The notes: generated by a model not told the origin, from the letters alone. A stretch of DNA of 64,000 nucleotides from JAISST01 sp050434145 (GCF_050434145.1 NZ_JBNPVX010000004.1:31240-95239); one strand, 5' to 3'. Shown: positions 37,086-46,310, counted from the first letter of the stretch. A program made the numbers and translations.

Positions 37086-37541
37086 TTATTTCAAACTAAT
37101 ATATACATGGACTTCTGCATTTTCCATATCAGCATTTTGATATTCTTCAAAGTCGCAAATAAATGATCTATCCAAATCCATATCCCATAGTTTTGTCCAA
37201 AAATCTATTACTATCTTATGCATGTTACCTTTCAAGATGAATTTTGCATATTTTCCTTCTGGGATAGCACTGATGATAGTATTAGGAAGTAAATCTTTTA
37301 CTTGAGAAACAGGTGTGGCTACAATTATGCTGTAATCATCTTTTTCATTACCAGCATAATCTGTATAAATTCCCATAGTCTTTCCGCTTGTTTTATTTTG
37401 AATATTCTCATATATTCCTTTTTGAAAAAAATCTTCCCATAAATTTCCAATGACAGTGGTCATATCAGGATTTGTATTGTTAGTTCTTGCGCTAATTCCT
37501 ACTACAGTTTGTTTAGGTAAAGTTACGATTTCATAATTCAT
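37086..37541 (-). CDS. GyrI-like effector-binding domain protein
   Basis: The 151 aa protein is a stand-alone AraC effector-binding (GyrI/SbmC-like) domain: EIVTLPKQTVVGISARTNN, GIYTDYAGNEKDDYSIIVATPV and IPEGKYAKFILKG. Such domains bind small hydrophobic molecules. No DNA-binding part is present. RBS TGGAGG precedes ATG. It sits in a cassette with the PfpI-like and DUF5131 genes below the YafY regulator. Confidence 0.82.
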   Translation of the reverse strand: MNYEIVTLPKQTVVGISARTNNTNPDMTTVIGNLWEDFFQKGIYENIQNKTSGKTMGIYTDYAGNEKDDYSIIVATPVSQVKDLLPNTIISAIPEGKYAKFILKGNMHKIVIDFWTKLWDMDLDRSFICDFEEYQNADMENAEVHVYISLK

Positions 37542-37592
37542 ATAATACCTCCAATTTTTAAATGTATTTAGATGCTATAGTTACATTATTAT

Positions 37593-38183
37593 CTAAATGA
37601 AACCATGTTTATTAAAATCATAAAATTGTTCTATGTTCTTTTTGGTATCAGCTTCTAATAGTAATAAAATTTCTTTTGTAAATTCAAGATAACCAGTACC
37701 ATTGGCAGTGACAATATTTTTATCACTAACAGCTTGTTGATTCTTATAATATAATTCCCCTGTATATTGATCTTTACCCCATTCTTTAAGAATTTTTAGT
37801 GTATTACTAGTATGATTTACATTATTTAGAAATCCATTTGCACCTAAAAACAATGATGCATTACATATTCCGCCAAGAATAATATTTTTTGAAATTGTTT
37901 CTCTAATCATTGGAATAATTGATAAAGTTTCTTTACTGTGCCATTGATTTCCTCCAATTAAGATTAATGCACTATAATTTTTAGGAGGATTTTTAATATC
38001 ATAATCAGGTAAAATCCTCATTCCACCTAATGAAATAACTGGTTCTTTTGTTGTTGACATGAACTTAGTAGTGTATTTAGTCAAATTTTTTGGATAAATT
38101 CCAGCATTTAATCCACATGCTAAGAAAGCTCCTTCCCAATCAGCAAAATTATTTAATACAAAAAATATAACTTCTTTTTTCAT
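37593..38183 (-). CDS. DJ-1/PfpI family protein
   Basis: The 196 aa protein has the class I glutamine-amidotransferase-like fold of DJ-1/PfpI. The nucleophile elbow GGICNASLFLGANGFLNN carries the family Cys, and SALILIGGNQWH precedes it. Known relatives act as glyoxalases, deglycases or redox sensors. The start is ATG 38183; no strong RBS is visible, so a leaderless or alternative start is possible. A 139-base gap to the YafY gene likely holds its promoter. Confidence 0.85.
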   Translation of the reverse strand: MKKEVIFFVLNNFADWEGAFLACGLNAGIYPKNLTKYTTKFMSTTKEPVISLGGMRILPDYDIKNPPKNYSALILIGGNQWHSKETLSIIPMIRETISKNIILGGICNASLFLGANGFLNNVNHTSNTLKILKEWGKDQYTGELYYKNQQAVSDKNIVTANGTGYLEFTKEILLLLEADTKKNIEQFYDFNKHGFI

Positions 38184-38322
38184 TTTGTTTACTATAAAAA
38201 TATTACTTTTTCCGGATAAGTAGTATAATTTTTAGTTTCCTCCTATAAATTTGGCATAATCAATATTTAATATTTATAATTGACAATAAAAATGATACCA
38301 TAGATAACGAGACAACAGTATG

Positions 38323-39228
38323 TCATGTTTGATATTTTTTTATAATACTTTTTGTAAGAGCAATAAATTCTGGAATTAATTCTTTAGGAGCGATTAATTT
38401 AACACTATTTCCATAGCTTAATAACCATCTGAATATGCTGTCTTTATCCATAAAACAAAATTTAAATAAAAGAGTTCCATCCTCTTGTTCTACAAAACTA
38501 TCCATACTATATTCATCTATTAATCTCCATTTCATATTACTATCAAAAATTGCAATTATTTGAATTTCTTTACTGAATATTTCAGATTTATTTATATTAA
38601 ATTCTGGTAATTCTCTTGGAGAAAAAACTTCAATACTAGTATTTATATTATGCATTCTGTTCAATTTGAAAAGTCGAAAATCAGATTTTTGAGTACAGAA
38701 TCCCCATATATACCATGATGTCCATTGATATGTCAGAAGATAAGGTTCTATTTTCCTGAAGCTTTGACCATTGGGGGAATAATAATCAAAAGTAATATTA
38801 TTTTTATTTTCAATAGCTTTTTTTAATAATTCAAATTTAGGTGCAATTTTACTTTTATCCCATGAAGAGAGATCAATAATAATTGAATTATTATGTGTGA
38901 TAGATGATTTTTCTAGTGATAATTTATTCATCAATTGCTGGTATTTAGTAGTTTCAGAAATACTATTAAGGCTTTGGAGACCAACAAGTATTGATTGCAT
39001 ATCATTGGAAGTGAGTAAGGTTTTATCAATTTTGAATCCTTCCATTATAGAAATACCTCCATTTTGTCCTTGGGTAGTTATAATAGGAATGCCTGCACTA
39101 CATAAGTCGTCGATATCTCTATTTATAGTACGTCTGGAAACTTCAAATTTTTCTGCAAGAAAAGGGGCAGTTACTTTTTCTTTTTGTAAAAGTATTGATA
39201 AAATTCCAATAAGACGTTCTATTTTCAT
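38323..39228 (-). CDS. YafY-type HTH/WYL transcriptional regulator
   Basis: The 301 aa protein has an N-terminal DeoR-like HTH (VTAPFLAEKFEVSRRTINRDIDDL), then GGI and a central WYL domain (LLTYQWTSWYIWGFCTQKSDFRLFKLNRM). WYL regulators sense nucleic-acid or small-molecule signals. It heads the cassette of PfpI-like, GyrI-like, DUF5131 and radical SAM genes, all on the same strand, and is their likely regulator. RBS AAGGAGA precedes ATG. Confidence 0.9.
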   Translation of the reverse strand: MKIERLIGILSILLQKEKVTAPFLAEKFEVSRRTINRDIDDLCSAGIPIITTQGQNGGISIMEGFKIDKTLLTSNDMQSILVGLQSLNSISETTKYQQLMNKLSLEKSSITHNNSIIIDLSSWDKSKIAPKFELLKKAIENKNNITFDYYSPNGQSFRKIEPYLLTYQWTSWYIWGFCTQKSDFRLFKLNRMHNINTSIEVFSPRELPEFNINKSEIFSKEIQIIAIFDSNMKWRLIDEYSMDSFVEQEDGTLLFKFCFMDKDSIFRWLLSYGNSVKLIAPKELIPEFIALTKSIIKKYQT

Positions 39229-39341
39229 GGGGTGTCTCCTTTTAATTAAATATTTAAAATAATGAAAATTTATTAATTAAATAAAATATTATTATACTGT
39301 ATATTATAAAATAGATTATAAGAAACTTCTACAAAAAAATA

Positions 39342-39368
39342 TAAAAAAAGGAAACTATCTTAGTTTCC
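39342..39368 (-). terminator. Terminator of the lipoprotein gene
   Basis: On the minus strand, GGAAACT and AGTTTCC form a 7-base stem with a 5-base loop, followed by seven T. Confidence 0.85.
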
Positions 39369-39394
39369 AATTTGATAGATAATTTATCTACAAA

Positions 39395-39628
39395 TTATCT
39401 TCTATGTCCTCTTCTTGGTCGACTACTGTGTCCTCTACTATGACTTCCAATAATAGCACCTGCAGCAGCACCTACACCAGCACCAACAATAGTACTTTCA
39501 GTGCTATTGCCAAGGACATGACCAGTGAATCCACCTAATGCGGCACCAGTAGCGGCATATCTTTCAGTACGAGAACACCCAGACATTACAACAAAAGCAA
39601 TGATTAGAATAAAATATATTTTTTTCAT
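39395..39628 (-). CDS. Glycine-zipper lipoprotein
   Basis: The 77 aa protein starts MKKIYFILIIAFVVMSGCSR. The lipobox VMSGC indicates lipid attachment at Cys18. A glycine-zipper stretch GAALGGFTGHVLG...GAGVGAAAGAIIGS follows, with a basic tail GHSSRPRRGHRR. Such small lipoproteins sit in the outer membrane or periplasm. ATG 39628 is chosen because GGAGG is six bases ahead; the TTG 12 bases earlier overlaps the RBS. Confidence 0.85.
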   Translation of the reverse strand: MKKIYFILIIAFVVMSGCSRTERYAATGAALGGFTGHVLGNSTESTIVGAGVGAAAGAIIGSHSRGHSSRPRRGHRR

Positions 39629-39956
39629 TTTGACCTCCAATGAATTTTTAAGATAAGTTTGATACTAAATATTATTGTAATTAAAATTAGCTATAAAAAA
39701 TAATTTTAATTAGTAATTTTCTTATAGATATTTATACACTTTTTTTTATATTTTGTCTAGTAAATTAATATTTTAACTTCTTAAAAACTTAGATAAAACT
39801 TCATATTTGGTATAACACTTATAATAAAAAGCTTGAATAATATTAATATATTATGTTACACTGAAATATAAAAAGAAACATAAAAAGATTATTAGATGAA
39901 AGTGAAAATTATTTTGAAATAAACAGATGATTGTACAAGCAAGGTGGTGAAAAATA
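39629..39956. other. AT-rich divergent intergenic region
   Basis: This gap between the divergent lipoprotein and Sel1-repeat genes is extremely AT-rich. Several TATAAT-like hexamers occur (for example near 39828), but no well-spaced promoter stands out. No ORF with an RBS, repeat or strong hairpin seen. Confidence 0.4.
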
Positions 39957-42251
39957 GTGAGTCTATTTTGGATTGTTTTGGGAATATTTGTTGTGGGAAT
40001 AGTAATTGCATCTAAAAGAAAAAAAGATAAAAGTGATATAGATGATTTTAATGGTGTACAGACAAAAGTATCAGAGTCATCCAATAATTCATATAAAATA
40101 AATAAGTTGAAAAAAAATTCAAAATTTTTAGAAGTAAATACAATATATAATGAAATAGAGATAAATAAAAATAGAATGGATAAAGCAATTGAATACTGGA
40201 AGAAAGTGGCAGATGAAGGAGATGCAGAAGCACAATATAATCTTGGAAAATTATATATAGATTCTGGAAAAAATGACATTGGTGAAAGTTATTTAAAAAT
40301 ATCTGCAGATCAAAATTATACGACAGCTCAATATGAATTAGGATTGTTATATGAAAAGTTGGAAAAATTTGAATTGGCATTGATATACCTAGAAAAAGCA
40401 GCTAATAATGGACATCACAATGCCCAGTATAATATTGGTATTTTATATAAAGAATTAGAAGAAAATGGCTTGGCTATAAAATATTTGGAAATGGCTACTG
40501 ATGAAAATGCTTCAAATAGCGATTTTGACAAAGAAAAAGAAATAGAGGCTCATAGCCAATTGGGATATTGTTATAGTACAACTGGTAACATTGATATAGC
40601 ATTAGAACATTGGAAAAAAGCTGCAAATGCTGGCAATTTATCAGCACAGATTTCACTAGGATATTTTTACAGTGATACACAAAAAATAGAATTAGCAGAA
40701 AAATATTGGAAATTAGGTGCAGAACAAGATGATAACATATCATTAACTAATTTGGGAGTATTGTATGGAAATCAGAAGAAGTATGACTTAGCGGAAGAAT
40801 ATCTAAAAAAAGCTGCTGATAGAAATTATGGAGTAGCACAAAGTAGATTAGGAAATTTATATTGTCATATTAAAGAAAATTTAGTATTGTCAGAAGAATA
40901 TTATCAAAAGTCCATGCTTAATGGAGAGAAAGAAATAGAACTTCAATTAGGAATTCTTTATGAGAAAATGGAAAAATATGATTTAGCTGAAAAATACTAT
41001 AAAATAAGTATAGAGAGAAATGATGCAAATTCTATAGATTTTGGGAAACGTTTTTATACAAATTTAGGAGTTATGCATTATAGAAAAGGTGAAATCCAAT
41101 TATCAGAAAAATATTGGAAAATTGGTTGTGATTTAGGTGATGCTAATTCACAAAATAATTTGGGCATACTATATGGTTTACAAGGAAAAACAGAGGAAGA
41201 AGAAAAATATAGAAAACTAGCAGCAGAAAATGGAAGTGTTGAAGCCCAACTTTTCTTAGGAATTAAATATGTGAATATGAAAAATTATGATTTGGCAGAA
41301 TTTTATTGGAAAATGGGAATTGTGGAAAAGGAATTAAAAAATGATGTAGAAAAAGAAAGCCACCTCCTCATAAGAAGAAATTTGGGAGTTTTGTATGCGG
41401 ATCAAGAGAGAATAGAATTAGCTGAGTATTATTGGAAATTAGCTGCGGATAATGGAGATATAGAATCTCAATATAATTTGGGAATGTTTTGCATGAATAA
41501 TAATAAAATAGAGTTATCAGAAAAGTATTTTAAAATATTTTTAGACAATATTTCCAAATTAGAAAAATATTCTGATAGAGAACTTTCTGTTTATGTTAAT
41601 TTAGGAAATATTTATTTAAATCAAAATAAATATGAAGAAGCAGAAAAATATTATAAAGTAGCAGCTAATAATAGCAATGTTGAAGCTCAACATAATTTGG
41701 GAGTTATTTATTATAAACAAGAAAAATTTCAGTTAGCAGAAAAATATTTGAGAAAATCTTTAGATCAAAACTGGATTTTATCAATGTATGTTATAGGGAT
41801 CCTTTATATTAATATGGAGAGAGAAAACTTAGCAGAAAAGTATTTAAAAATGTTTATAGATAAATTTTCAAATGAAGATAAATATGATAATAGAGTAATT
41901 TCTGCACATAATTTTTTGGGTAATATATATTATAAACAAAATAAAAAGAATTTAGCAGAGAAATACTATAAAATAGCTGCAAATAATAATGAGCCTGATA
42001 GTCAATATAGATTGGGAGGATTATATAATGAACAGGGAAAATTTAAATTAGTGGAGAAATATTGGAAGCTGGCGAGTAACCAAAATTTAGCTGTAGCACA
42101 ATATGCACTAGGCTTGTTTTATTATGAAAGAAAAAAATTAGAATTGGGAAAGGAATATATAAAGTTGGCAGCAGTTAATGGATATGAATATGCAGAAAAA
42201 AAGTTGAAGAGTATAGAGTTGGAAGAAGAAAAAACTAAAAATAATATTTAA
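39957..42251 (+). CDS. Membrane-anchored Sel1/TPR repeat protein
   Basis: The 764 aa product has one N-terminal transmembrane helix (residues about 3-17), a basic stop-transfer KRKKDK, a Ser/Asn linker, then a long run of Sel1-like/TPR repeats with the motif AEKYWKLAADNGDxxSQYNLGxLY and variants. The helix polarity suggests that the repeats are cytoplasmic. Sel1 repeats are protein-binding scaffolds. GTG start follows AAGGTGG. Repetition makes internal duplication or loss of repeats likely between strains. Confidence 0.82.
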   Translation: MSLFWIVLGIFVVGIVIASKRKKDKSDIDDFNGVQTKVSESSNNSYKINKLKKNSKFLEVNTIYNEIEINKNRMDKAIEYWKKVADEGDAEAQYNLGKLYIDSGKNDIGESYLKISADQNYTTAQYELGLLYEKLEKFELALIYLEKAANNGHHNAQYNIGILYKELEENGLAIKYLEMATDENASNSDFDKEKEIEAHSQLGYCYSTTGNIDIALEHWKKAANAGNLSAQISLGYFYSDTQKIELAEKYWKLGAEQDDNISLTNLGVLYGNQKKYDLAEEYLKKAADRNYGVAQSRLGNLYCHIKENLVLSEEYYQKSMLNGEKEIELQLGILYEKMEKYDLAEKYYKISIERNDANSIDFGKRFYTNLGVMHYRKGEIQLSEKYWKIGCDLGDANSQNNLGILYGLQGKTEEEEKYRKLAAENGSVEAQLFLGIKYVNMKNYDLAEFYWKMGIVEKELKNDVEKESHLLIRRNLGVLYADQERIELAEYYWKLAADNGDIESQYNLGMFCMNNNKIELSEKYFKIFLDNISKLEKYSDRELSVYVNLGNIYLNQNKYEEAEKYYKVAANNSNVEAQHNLGVIYYKQEKFQLAEKYLRKSLDQNWILSMYVIGILYINMERENLAEKYLKMFIDKFSNEDKYDNRVISAHNFLGNIYYKQNKKNLAEKYYKIAANNNEPDSQYRLGGLYNEQGKFKLVEKYWKLASNQNLAVAQYALGLFYYERKKLELGKEYIKLAAVNGYEYAEKKLKSIELEEEKTKNNI

Positions 42252-42537
42252 TATGAATATGATATTAGTTGTTTAAAATTTGGTGATACCACAAGAGGCA
42301 GATTTATAATTAAAATTTTAAAAAATTATTATATTTGTCAAGTTTTTAAAATGATGAATAAACATTAGATAAAATGAAAAGTTTTATATTGGTAATTATT
42401 ATGCTTGTAATGATTATCATGATTATTTTGAAAAGAAATAAAGTGGTAAAAGAGCACAAAATATTTTAAATGATTAAATCAAAATCAAATTGAGTGAATA
42501 GAAGAATTAAGTATTATAAAATTTTTATGAGGTAAAA

Positions 42538-43848
42538 ATGAAAGAAAAACAAAATTATTCTGATATTTTATCATTAATAGAAAATATGATATCTCATATA
42601 AATATGGGTGTTATTGTTTTGGATAATAAAAACAATGTGATTAGGGTAAATGAACTTGCTCAAAAGATATTAAAGATTTCAGGAGTTACTCTTGGAATAA
42701 AAATACCTAAGATAAATTTCATTGATACAAAGAAAAATGTCTTAAATCTTAAAGAATATATTATCCAAGTGGGCTCTGTAACATATACGACCCTAGGAAA
42801 GTTTTATGCTGTAAATATTGAAAATTATAAAAGTATATTTTTATTTCATATATCAGATGATGGCACTAGTAATAGATCCACTGGTTTGATTAATGAGATT
42901 CCGAAAAGAGATATTGATAAGATATTAGGTGTTTCTCAAGAAATAATTCATATAAGAGAAAGAATACCAGTGATAGCATCTTCAATGTCAAATGTATTTA
43001 TTACTGGAGAAAGTGGAACAGGTAAAGAATTGGTAGCAATGGCACTCCATAATGAAAGTGGTAGAAAATTCAAACCTTTTATAGCACTAAATTGTGCTTC
43101 TATTCCAGAAAATTTGTTAGAAAGTGAACTCTTTGGATATGTAAAAGGCGCTTTTACAGGGGCTGATAATCAAGGAAGGATAGGATTATTTGAAGCTTCA
43201 GATGGAGGAACATTATTTTTGGATGAAATAGGAGATATGCCATCTTATTTACAAGTGAAATTATTACGAGTATTGGAACAAAAAGAATTTACTAAGCTTG
43301 GAAGTAATAAAATTATTAATATAAACACAAGATTTATAGCAGCAACTAATAAAAATATGGAAGAATTAATAACTAGTGGAAAATTTAGAGAAGATTTGTA
43401 TTATAGATTGAATGTTATTCCAATAAAAATAGCTCCATTAAGAGAGAGAAAAGATGATATAAGAGTAATTGGAAATAAGTTAATATATAAATATAGTAAT
43501 ATTTTTAACAAAACAATTAGTGAAATAGAAGAGAATTTTTGGGAAGCTCTCGAAAATTATTATTGGCCAGGGAATATTAGAGAATTGCAAAATACCATGG
43601 AATATGTGGTTAATATGATGAATTATACTGAAAAAATAACATCTAGATTGTTGCCACCCAAGATATTAAAAGAAAATCTTGATTTTCCTATAGATAATGA
43701 ATATAATTTGGAGAAGGTTGAACAAGAGTTAATAAAAAAACTTTTAAACATTTATGGAAAAACTGCTGATAGTAAAATTATAATAGCTGATAAATTGGGG
43801 ATAAGTAGGGCTACTTTATATAGAAAAATAGTAAAATATGAATTATAA
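42538..43848 (+). CDS. PAS-containing sigma-54 activator
   Basis: The 436 aa enhancer-binding protein has an N-terminal PAS-like sensor (residues about 8-105), then an intact AAA+ domain and a Fis HTH (DKLGISRATLYRKI at the end). Walker A is GESGTGKE (157-164), the sigma-54 loop is GAFTGA (204-209), and Walker B is LFLDEI (about 226-231). No receiver domain is present, so it senses a ligand or redox state directly. The -24/-12 promoter 117 bases downstream, ahead of the DMT transporter, is its likely target. Confidence 0.92.
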   Translation: MKEKQNYSDILSLIENMISHINMGVIVLDNKNNVIRVNELAQKILKISGVTLGIKIPKINFIDTKKNVLNLKEYIIQVGSVTYTTLGKFYAVNIENYKSIFLFHISDDGTSNRSTGLINEIPKRDIDKILGVSQEIIHIRERIPVIASSMSNVFITGESGTGKELVAMALHNESGRKFKPFIALNCASIPENLLESELFGYVKGAFTGADNQGRIGLFEASDGGTLFLDEIGDMPSYLQVKLLRVLEQKEFTKLGSNKIININTRFIAATNKNMEELITSGKFREDLYYRLNVIPIKIAPLRERKDDIRVIGNKLIYKYSNIFNKTISEIEENFWEALENYYWPGNIRELQNTMEYVVNMMNYTEKITSRLLPPKILKENLDFPIDNEYNLEKVEQELIKKLLNIYGKTADSKIIIADKLGISRATLYRKIVKYEL

Positions 43849-43876
43849 GTTATCTATATCTCGAATTGATATGAAA

Positions 43877-43891
43877 ATCTTATTTTGAGAT
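43877..43891 (+). promoter_or_regulatory. Possible activator-binding site (UAS)
   Basis: The imperfect palindrome ATCTTA-TTT-TGAGAT lies about 75 bases before the sigma-54 promoter, the distance usual for enhancer sites. A related but perfect palindrome lies after the transporter gene at 45011-45035, and a weaker half-match at 43856-43872. Confidence 0.4.
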
Positions 43892-43964
43892 AAAACTTGT
43901 ATTACTTTTCAGTATGTAAATATCAGATCCTTGGATAAATACCTTTATTTAAGGATTTTTACAT

Positions 43965-43981
43965 TTGGCATAATAATTGCT
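43965..43981 (+). promoter_or_regulatory. Sigma-54 (-24/-12) promoter
   Basis: TTGGCATAATAATTGCT has the invariant GG and GC with exactly ten bases between, matching YTGGCACG-N4-TTGCW closely. It lies about 170 bases before the DMT transporter gene and directly after a gene for a sigma-54 activator. Confidence 0.75.
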
Positions 43982-44150
43982 AGTAGTGTAATATTGTATG
44001 GTGATTCTTTTTCTTCGCTGGAATTTTATGAGAGACTTTTATCATGAGAAGGGTTACTCATTTCTATACATAACTAGATTTAGAATTTAAAAAATAAAAT
44101 CTAGAAAACATATCTCATGAAACTAATATATTTTGATGGAGGAGTAAAAA

Positions 44151-44999
44151 ATGAAAGAAAGGAAAAAGGGAATTATACTAGTAGTGATGGCATCAGTATT
44201 CTGGTCTATGGGTGGATTACTGATGAAAATGGTTACTTGGAATGGTTTTGCTATTAGTGGAATACGTGCAATTATTGCAGCTATGGTAATTTTTCCCTTT
44301 ATTAAAAAATTGAATTTTAAGTTTACAAGAGGAAGAATATTAAGTATCATAGCATATACTGGGGCTACAACTGTTTATGCTGTTGCTAATAAGTATACTA
44401 CAGCTGCCAATGCAATACTCTTACAATATACAGCACCTATTTATGCAGCTATTATGGGTTATTTCTTTTTGAAAGAAAAAATTCATAAAAGAGATATTTT
44501 TGCAATTGGAATTATTTTATTTGGAATGATACTTTTTGTTAAAGATGGATTAGCAAGTGGAAATTTATTAGGTGATGGGCTTGCATTATTATCAGGAGTA
44601 GCGTTTGCAGGAGTTAGTGTTACATTACGATTGGAAAAAGATAATGATCCAATGCAAAATGTCTTCTGGGGGAATATAGTAGGATTTTTAGTAAGTATTC
44701 CATTTATAGGAAATTTAGAAATATCGTCAATGAATATAATTGGAATTTTAGCACTAGGAATATTTCAATTAGGTACTGCTTATGTCTTCTTTGTAAAAGG
44801 AATAAAGTATGTGACAGCTTTGGAAGGAGTGCTAATACCGATGTTAGAACCAATACTAAATCCTATATGGGTGATGTTTTTCATAGGTGAAATTCCTAGT
44901 AAAATGGCTGTTTGTGGTGGAGCAATTATTATATTTGGGGTTTTAATAAGAGAAATTTTAAGAATATATACAGAAAAAAAAGAAATTTTAATAAACTAG
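44151..44999 (+). CDS. DMT-family (EamA) transporter
   Basis: The 282 aa inner-membrane protein has ten predicted helices in two EamA halves. The first half includes SVFWSMGGLLMKM, AISGIRAIIAAMVI and ANAILLQYTAPIYAAIMGYFFLKEK; the second includes ALEGVLIPMLEPILNPIWVMFFIGE. Such proteins export or import amino acids or other small metabolites. Given its sigma-54 promoter and adjacent PAS activator, it probably responds to the activator's ligand. RBS GGAGGAG precedes ATG. Confidence 0.9.
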   Translation: MKERKKGIILVVMASVFWSMGGLLMKMVTWNGFAISGIRAIIAAMVIFPFIKKLNFKFTRGRILSIIAYTGATTVYAVANKYTTAANAILLQYTAPIYAAIMGYFFLKEKIHKRDIFAIGIILFGMILFVKDGLASGNLLGDGLALLSGVAFAGVSVTLRLEKDNDPMQNVFWGNIVGFLVSIPFIGNLEISSMNIIGILALGIFQLGTAYVFFVKGIKYVTALEGVLIPMLEPILNPIWVMFFIGEIPSKMAVCGGAIIIFGVLIREILRIYTEKKEILIN

Positions 45000-45010
45000 T
45001 GAAAAACATA

Positions 45011-45035
45011 TTTATATCTCATTTTGAGATATAAA
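45011..45035. terminator. Long palindrome between convergent genes
   Basis: Perfect 11-base arms TTTATATCTCA and TGAGATATAAA enclose TTT. It may serve as a weak two-way terminator for the DMT transporter and beta-lactamase genes. Its core also resembles the candidate activator site at 43877-43891, so a binding role is possible. Confidence 0.5.
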
Positions 45036-45058
45036 CAAAAAGTCAAGGTAGAAAAAAA

Positions 45059-45844
45059 TTAATCAATTGCACCAATTGCTTTAAGAGCTTCTTTTGTCAA
45101 TTCTTTTCTAACTGCCATCAAATCAATATTTCTTTCTTTATTTGAAATATTTGTTGCAAAATAATAGACATTATCTTTAGTTTCTACATAACCAACATAC
45201 CAAGCATTACCACCTTTAGTTGTTCCACTCTTAGAGCTGATAGTATATTTGTCAGTAGTTTCAGAAATCATTATTTTTTTGGTCATTTCCATTGCGTTTT
45301 TGCTAAAAGGAAATATGAGGTTATAAAGGTTTTCTAAAAAATAAATTTGTTGAAATGAAGTTATTTTAGAATTTTCTTCTAACCAGAATGTAGTAATGTT
45401 TTTAGAGTCTATATTAAGATCACCATAATTCAATAGTTTTGTATAGTAAAGCATTCTTTCTACACCAATATTTTGTGCGATTTCTTGATAGACCGGGACA
45501 TTAGAAACTTTGAAAGCTTCTTCAATATTCATGTCCTTTTCCCACATGCTAAATGGCTTCTTTTTCTTATCCCAATTGAAAACATGTTCAGTAGTAGTCA
45601 CACCAGTTTCCAAACTTATGAGTGTGTTTGGTATTTTGAATGTAGATGCAGGAGTAAAGCCTTCATTACAACGTTTCAAATTATGTGCAATAAAAGAATT
45701 GTTATTTTGGTCATATATCAAAATAGATGATTCAAATTTATATTTACCAAAAATTTTATTTAACTCATCAGATTCCTTTACAATTTCTGCAGATAAGTTG
45801 CTTATATAAAAAATAATCACAAGTAAAATATTCAAAAATTTCAT
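45059..45844 (-). CDS. Class D (OXA-type) beta-lactamase
   Basis: The 261 aa exported enzyme hydrolyses beta-lactams by an acyl-serine mechanism. All class D motifs are seen: STFK with Ser67/Lys70, SNV (114-116), YGD (140-142, YGN in most), Trp154 and KSGT (205-208). A signal peptide ends about residue 19. Lys70 is the residue normally carbamylated. Fusobacteria carry chromosomal class D enzymes; spectrum cannot be read from sequence. It is second in an operon behind a small exported protein. Confidence 0.93.
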   Translation of the reverse strand: MKFLNILLVIIFYISNLSAEIVKESDELNKIFGKYKFESSILIYDQNNNSFIAHNLKRCNEGFTPASTFKIPNTLISLETGVTTTEHVFNWDKKKKPFSMWEKDMNIEEAFKVSNVPVYQEIAQNIGVERMLYYTKLLNYGDLNIDSKNITTFWLEENSKITSFQQIYFLENLYNLIFPFSKNAMEMTKKIMISETTDKYTISSKSGTTKGGNAWYVGYVETKDNVYYFATNISNKERNIDLMAVRKELTKEALKAIGAID

Positions 45845-45862
45845 TCTAATTAGTCCTCCATT

Positions 45863-46210
45863 TTATTTTTTCTTTTTTACTTCATTTTCTTTTGCGGTTT
45901 CAAAAACTGTTGTTTTTTTTCCATCTTTTAAAGAGTCTATATCAAGATAGTGATTCATAGCATACATACCCAAATCTATCATAAGTGGCTTGTATATGTA
46001 TTGCTGAAAGACTGAATCAGGCATGTCATTATACCTTTTTTCCATTTTATTCTTATCAATAACAATAGATTTTTTATTAAGAGTAATAATACCATTACTT
46101 TCTTTGATAGTCTTTAATACTTGATCATGAAAGGCTTTTCTGGGACATGGCAGAATTTTTATTGGATTTAATAATAAGTTAAGTATAAGAAAAATAAAAA
46201 TTTTTTTCAT
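45863..46210 (-). CDS. Small exported protein upstream of the beta-lactamase
   Basis: The 115 aa protein has a signal peptide (MKKIFIFLILNLLLNPIKILPC) and a polar mature part with a Lys-rich end (NEVKKKK). A Cys at residue 22 is not in a clear lipobox. The family is not recognised. It lies only 18 bases upstream of the class D gene and shares its promoter, so it may aid folding, localisation or regulation, or be an unrelated envelope protein. RBS GAGGTGA precedes ATG. Confidence 0.7.
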   Translation of the reverse strand: MKKIFIFLILNLLLNPIKILPCPRKAFHDQVLKTIKESNGIITLNKKSIVIDKNKMEKRYNDMPDSVFQQYIYKPLMIDLGMYAMNHYLDIDSLKDGKKTTVFETAKENEVKKKK

Positions 46211-46251
46211 TTTGAATCACCTCATATAATATGTATAGTCAATATATTCCT

Positions 46252-46280
46252 ATTTTAGCATACTGCAATGATTATGTCAC
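46252..46280 (-). promoter_or_regulatory. Promoter of the beta-lactamase operon
   Basis: On the minus strand, GTGACA and TAAAAT are separated by 17 bases, about 40 bases before the small exported protein's start. Confidence 0.5.
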
Positions 46281-46310
46281 TTAATATATTTTTATAAATA
46301 AAAAAAAGAA

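Noticed and set aside
39957..42251. Repetitive DNA in the Sel1-repeat gene considered as a CRISPR-like or tandem repeat array
   Set aside because: The repeats are protein-level (about 36 residues) and diverged in DNA, with an uninterrupted reading frame.
42374..42469. 31-codon single-helix peptide (starts MKSFILVIIMLVMIIMIILK)
   Set aside because: No RBS ahead of the ATG; hydrophobic frames of this length are common by chance in AT-rich DNA.
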